A stretch of 59,106 nt of DNA from Archangium violaceum Cb vi76 (GTDB lineage Bacteria > Myxococcota > Myxococcia > Myxococcales > Myxococcaceae), in assembly GCF_000733295.1 (NCBI RefSeq), contig NZ_JPMI01000010.1, positions 1-59,106 on the forward strand, given 5' to 3'. Every line of letters begins with the position of its first letter. The stretch's first letter is position 1. Shown one piece after another: positions 56,742 to 59,106 of the stretch. Made by a program: the position numbers and the translations under genes. The notes below the pieces were generated by a model. The model ran no database searches and had not been told where the DNA came from. It saw only the letters and a list, made by a program, of their open reading frames with translations.

Positions 56742-58549
56742 CAGCTCCCCAACCCGTGATTCCCCTGTCCTGGCCGGCCATGTCACCGCGCCGCTTCGGC
56801 CAGTACGTGCTCATCCGCAAGCTCGCCGAGGGCGGCATGGCGGAGATCTTCCTCGCCAAGCAGCTCGGCGCCGAGGGCTTCGAGCGGGACGTGGTGATCA
56901 AGTGCATGCACGAGCACCTCACCCAGCATCGGGAGTTCGTCTCGATGTTCCTGGACGAGGCGCGGCTGGCGGCGCGGCTGCACCATCCGAACATCGTCCA
57001 GATCACCGATCTGGGCGTGGCGGACAACCGGTACTTCATCTGCATGGAGTACCTGGCGGGCGAGGACCTGGAGGCGGTGTTCGGCGCCACCCAATACCAG
57101 GGCCAGGGCGTGCCGATCCCGATCGCCGCCCGCATCATCCTCTCCGTGCTCGAGGGCCTGGAGTTCGCCCACGGCTATCAGGACCAGGGGCAGCCCCTGG
57201 AGCTCGTCCACCGGGACATCTCGCCCTCGAACATCTTCGTCACGTACCAGGGCACGGTGAAGGTGCTCGACTTCGGGATCGCCAAGGCCTCCTCGCGGAT
57301 GACGCAGACGCAGCCCGGGTTCCTGAAGGGCAAGTGGGGCTACATGTCCCCCGAGCAGGCCCGGGGCGATCAGCAGCTCGACGGCCGCAGCGATCTGTTC
57401 TCGCTGGGCGTCACGTTCCATGAGCTGCTCACCATGCGCCGCGTCTTCGAGCGGGACACGGAGCTCGGCGTACTGCTGGCGCTGATGGATCAACCCATCC
57501 CCCCGCCAAGCACCCACCGGCCCGACGTTCCTCCCGCCCTGGATCGCATCGTGATGAAGGCGCTGGAGCGCCGCCGGGAGGATCGCTACGCGAGCGCGGC
57601 CGAGATGCGCGTCGACCTGGAGGAGTTCCTGCGCGGGACGGCGTCGATCCCGGGCGTGTCGCAGCTCGCCCAGTACATGCAGGGCATGTTCGGCGCGGCC
57701 GGCGTCGAGCGAAAGACGAAGATTCCCCCGCTCTCCGAGCTGGGTGCGCACACGCTGGTCCAGCAGCACGAGGAGCCGCTCGGCACCGCGAGGACCCTGG
57801 TCCGTCCGTCGGCTCGGATTACCGCCGTCGAGTCCCAGGAGCCCCCCACCCCCGAACCCCAGCGGCGCCCCACGGCTCCCACGCTCCCCGCCGTCACCGT
57901 CCCCGTCCCCGCCAGTCCTCCTCCCGCGCTCGCCGCCGTCACCGTCCCCGTCCCCGCCAGTCCGCCTCCGGCGCGGAGCACGGGGCTGTCCGTGGCGATG
58001 GGCGCCATCGGGGCCGTGGCGCTGCTGGCGTTGGGTGGAGGCGTGGTCTGGTACCTGGTGCCTCGAGCGGCGCCACCCGCTCCCGTCACCGGGGTGACCG
58101 CGCCGGTCCCGAGTCCGGCGCCCAAGGTGGAGCCCACTCCCACGCCAGCGGCCCCTACGCCCACTCCCCCCGTGGAGCAGAAGACCGAGCCCCCACCGGC
58201 GGCTCCCGTGGACACGGAGCCCAATCCCACGGTGACGCCGAAGCCGGCCCCCATGCCCTCCCGGCTCACCGCCGGGGACGTGAGCCGCGTCATGAAGAAG
58301 AACGCGCGGAAGATCCTCGAGTGCGGAGAGCAGTTCCGCGCCGAGCTTCCCGCGGACCGCCGGGTCATGCTCCTGATCACGATCGCTCGCTCGGGCGACG
58401 TGAGCGCCGCCAAGGTGAACGAGCCCGCCACCGTGTCGCCGGGCCTGGCGAAGTGCCTGGAGGGCCAGATGAAGCGAGTGGTCTTCCCGCGCAATACCAA
58501 CCAACCCGAGCTCACGATCCAGCTCCCGTTGCGCTTCAACGAGCAGTAG
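56738..58549 (+). CDS. Transmembrane Ser/Thr protein kinase with TonB/AgmX-like C-terminal domain
   Basis: A 603-aa Hanks-type kinase. ATG 56738 overlaps the FecR stop; an in-frame ATG at 56780 aligns better with the kinase start and remains possible. Catalytic residues: K55 in VIKCMHEH, HRDISPSN (D160), DFGIAKA (D178), activation-loop MSPEQARG. A Pro/Ala/Val-rich juxtamembrane part contains two 15-residue repeats, one TM helix at about 416-438 and an extracytoplasmic domain (about 500-603) with two Cys and the AgmX/PglI-type pattern. The kinase faces the cytoplasm and the C-domain the periplasm, with the FecR lipoprotein as a plausible partner. Confidence 0.93.
   Translation: MTAPQPVIPLSWPAMSPRRFGQYVLIRKLAEGGMAEIFLAKQLGAEGFERDVVIKCMHEHLTQHREFVSMFLDEARLAARLHHPNIVQITDLGVADNRYFICMEYLAGEDLEAVFGATQYQGQGVPIPIAARIILSVLEGLEFAHGYQDQGQPLELVHRDISPSNIFVTYQGTVKVLDFGIAKASSRMTQTQPGFLKGKWGYMSPEQARGDQQLDGRSDLFSLGVTFHELLTMRRVFERDTELGVLLALMDQPIPPPSTHRPDVPPALDRIVMKALERRREDRYASAAEMRVDLEEFLRGTASIPGVSQLAQYMQGMFGAAGVERKTKIPPLSELGAHTLVQQHEEPLGTARTLVRPSARITAVESQEPPTPEPQRRPTAPTLPAVTVPVPASPPPALAAVTVPVPASPPPARSTGLSVAMGAIGAVALLALGGGVVWYLVPRAAPPAPVTGVTAPVPSPAPKVEPTPTPAAPTPTPPVEQKTEPPPAAPVDTEPNPTVTPKPAPMPSRLTAGDVSRVMKKNARKILECGEQFRAELPADRRVMLLITIARSGDVSAAKVNEPATVSPGLAKCLEGQMKRVVFPRNTNQPELTIQLPLRFNEQ
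57890..57979 (+). repeat. 45-bp tandem repeat within the kinase gene
   Basis: Two units, 57890-57934 and 57935-57979, encode near-identical 15-residue stretches (AVTVPVPASPPPALA and AVTVPVPASPPPARS) just before the TM segment. Likely a flexible linker prone to copy-number change. Confidence 0.85.
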
Positions 58550-58581
58550 CCGCGCATCCAGCCTGATTCAGCCCGAAGAAT

Positions 58582-58628
58582 GTGGAGGCGGCGGGAATCG
58601 AAGCCGCTAAGGGCGGAGCCGCCTCCAC
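58582..58628 (-). repeat. T-arm-like fragment (right copy) with inverted repeat
   Basis: The first 21 bp (58582-58602) equal those at 43752-43772. In addition GTGGAGGCGGC (58582-58592) pairs with GCCGCCTCCAC (58618-58628). On the minus strand this reads like the acceptor and T-arm of a tRNA without D-arm or anticodon. It may be an att remnant and could also terminate the kinase transcript. Confidence 0.6.
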
Positions 58629-59106
58629 TCGGGACCAGAGGCACATCCCCCGTTTTCCCTCTGAAAATGGGGCGCCCATCTGTCCGGGCGAGTCCAGGCG
58701 CGTCCGTTCGTTTTGGTCCTTTTTTGGTCCCCTTGAACCCCTCGCGGGGCGAGAGTGGTGCGCGCTCCAGCCCTGGATCTATCTTATGACGCTGATGCCC
58801 TAGTCTACTACCGCGGGACCCTGCGGGCCTCCACCCCGGGCCCGAGGTTCGACTGCCGTTGCACAGATGGCCTCCACCGGTCCGAGGTGCCCGCCATGGC
58901 TGTCGTACTGCCCTGGCTGCCTCTCCACAGGCCCGAGCTTCGGGCATCTCCTCGCGGCGCCCGAGGAATCCACCGTGGCCGCCACCGGCCCGTACTCCGG
59001 TTATCCTAGTTTCCGCCCGCACCGCCCCGAGCTTCGCCTGCCGGGCCCTGGTGGCCCCACCGCCCGAGCACCGTTGACGACAGGGTAGCTAGACGCTCAA
59101 AACTGG
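58629..59106. other. Non-coding tail of the window
   Basis: About 480 bp without a supported gene. Short open frames here reflect GC-rich composition. It holds a TTTTGGTCC repeated twice around 58710-58731 and a loosely repeated pattern (CCGAGGTTCG / CCGAGCTTCG-type words with spacing of about 40-55 bp) from 58838 to 59040. No terminator, tRNA or promoter could be assigned. Confidence 0.4.

Noticed and set aside
58582-58628. A complete tRNA gene
   Set aside because: Only acceptor and T-arm-like parts are visible; D-arm and anticodon arm are missing.
58838-59040. CRISPR array
   Set aside because: Words are short, imperfect and unevenly spaced, and no cas gene is present.

Overview
The window is GC-rich, densely packed DNA typical of a myxobacterium (Myxococcota, probably the Cystobacter/Archangium group). 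The content points the same way: a giant Ser/Thr-kinase–ATPase–histidine-kinase fusion, a PocR-type sigma-54 activator, a protein with a MYXO-CTERM-like sorting tail, TonB/AgmX-like envelope proteins, a streptogrisin-like protease with a ricin-type lectin tail, and a RoxA-like dihaem oxygenase. No rRNA, intact tRNA, CRISPR array, transposase or integrase was found.

Positions 1-15.4 kb are mostly regulation and housekeeping: a partial cation-efflux gene, a sigma-54 activator with a downstream alpha/beta hydrolase, typA/bipA with a good sigma-70 promoter, REP-like hairpins, a YebC-family gene, the giant hybrid kinase with an upstream gene of unknown function, a zinc-ribbon membrane protein and a MarR regulator. 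From 15.5 to 22.8 kb the MarR gene faces a TolC–MFP–RND efflux operon across a palindromic operator; a strong terminator separates this from a DHA2-type MFS exporter. From 22.9 to 26.7 kb is a sulfur module: two YeeE halves and an ECF sigma factor with a built-in zinc-finger domain on the minus strand, facing persulfide dioxygenase, rhodanese and TauE genes. The two arms share a symmetric two-part inverted repeat. A pirin follows, then a small RiPP-like cassette of a 60-aa double-glycine peptide and a radical SAM/SPASM enzyme.

Positions 30.9-43.7 kb are the most unusual part: one run of tightly overlapping genes encoding lipoproteins, two CsgG/FlgO-like periplasmic proteins, a MotA/MotB-type stator, a protein that looks like a membrane-tethered FliG (signal peptide, periplasmic part, one TM helix, FliG-like M and C domains), a large Cys-containing lipoprotein, a putative beta-barrel, a TPR-like protein and a TonB/AgmX-like protein. 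No flagellar genes are present. I infer a non-flagellar rotor/stator machine spanning the envelope.

Positions 43.75-58.6 kb lie between two direct copies of a tmRNA/tRNA T-arm-like 21-mer. The segment carries the RoxA-like gene, a TonB-like gene, a scar where a carboxypeptidase-regulatory-like gene is joined tail-to-tail to a PhoD phosphatase fragment, and an operon of a MYXO-CTERM Ig-like protein, a beta-barrel protein, a carboxypeptidase-like protein, a FecR lipoprotein and a Ser/Thr kinase. Three genes (tolC-like, tauE-like and the FliG-like gene) have an apparent single-base frameshift, each at a run of C residues. These may be sequencing indels or genuine slippage sites. All calls come from reading the sequence; no database search was run.
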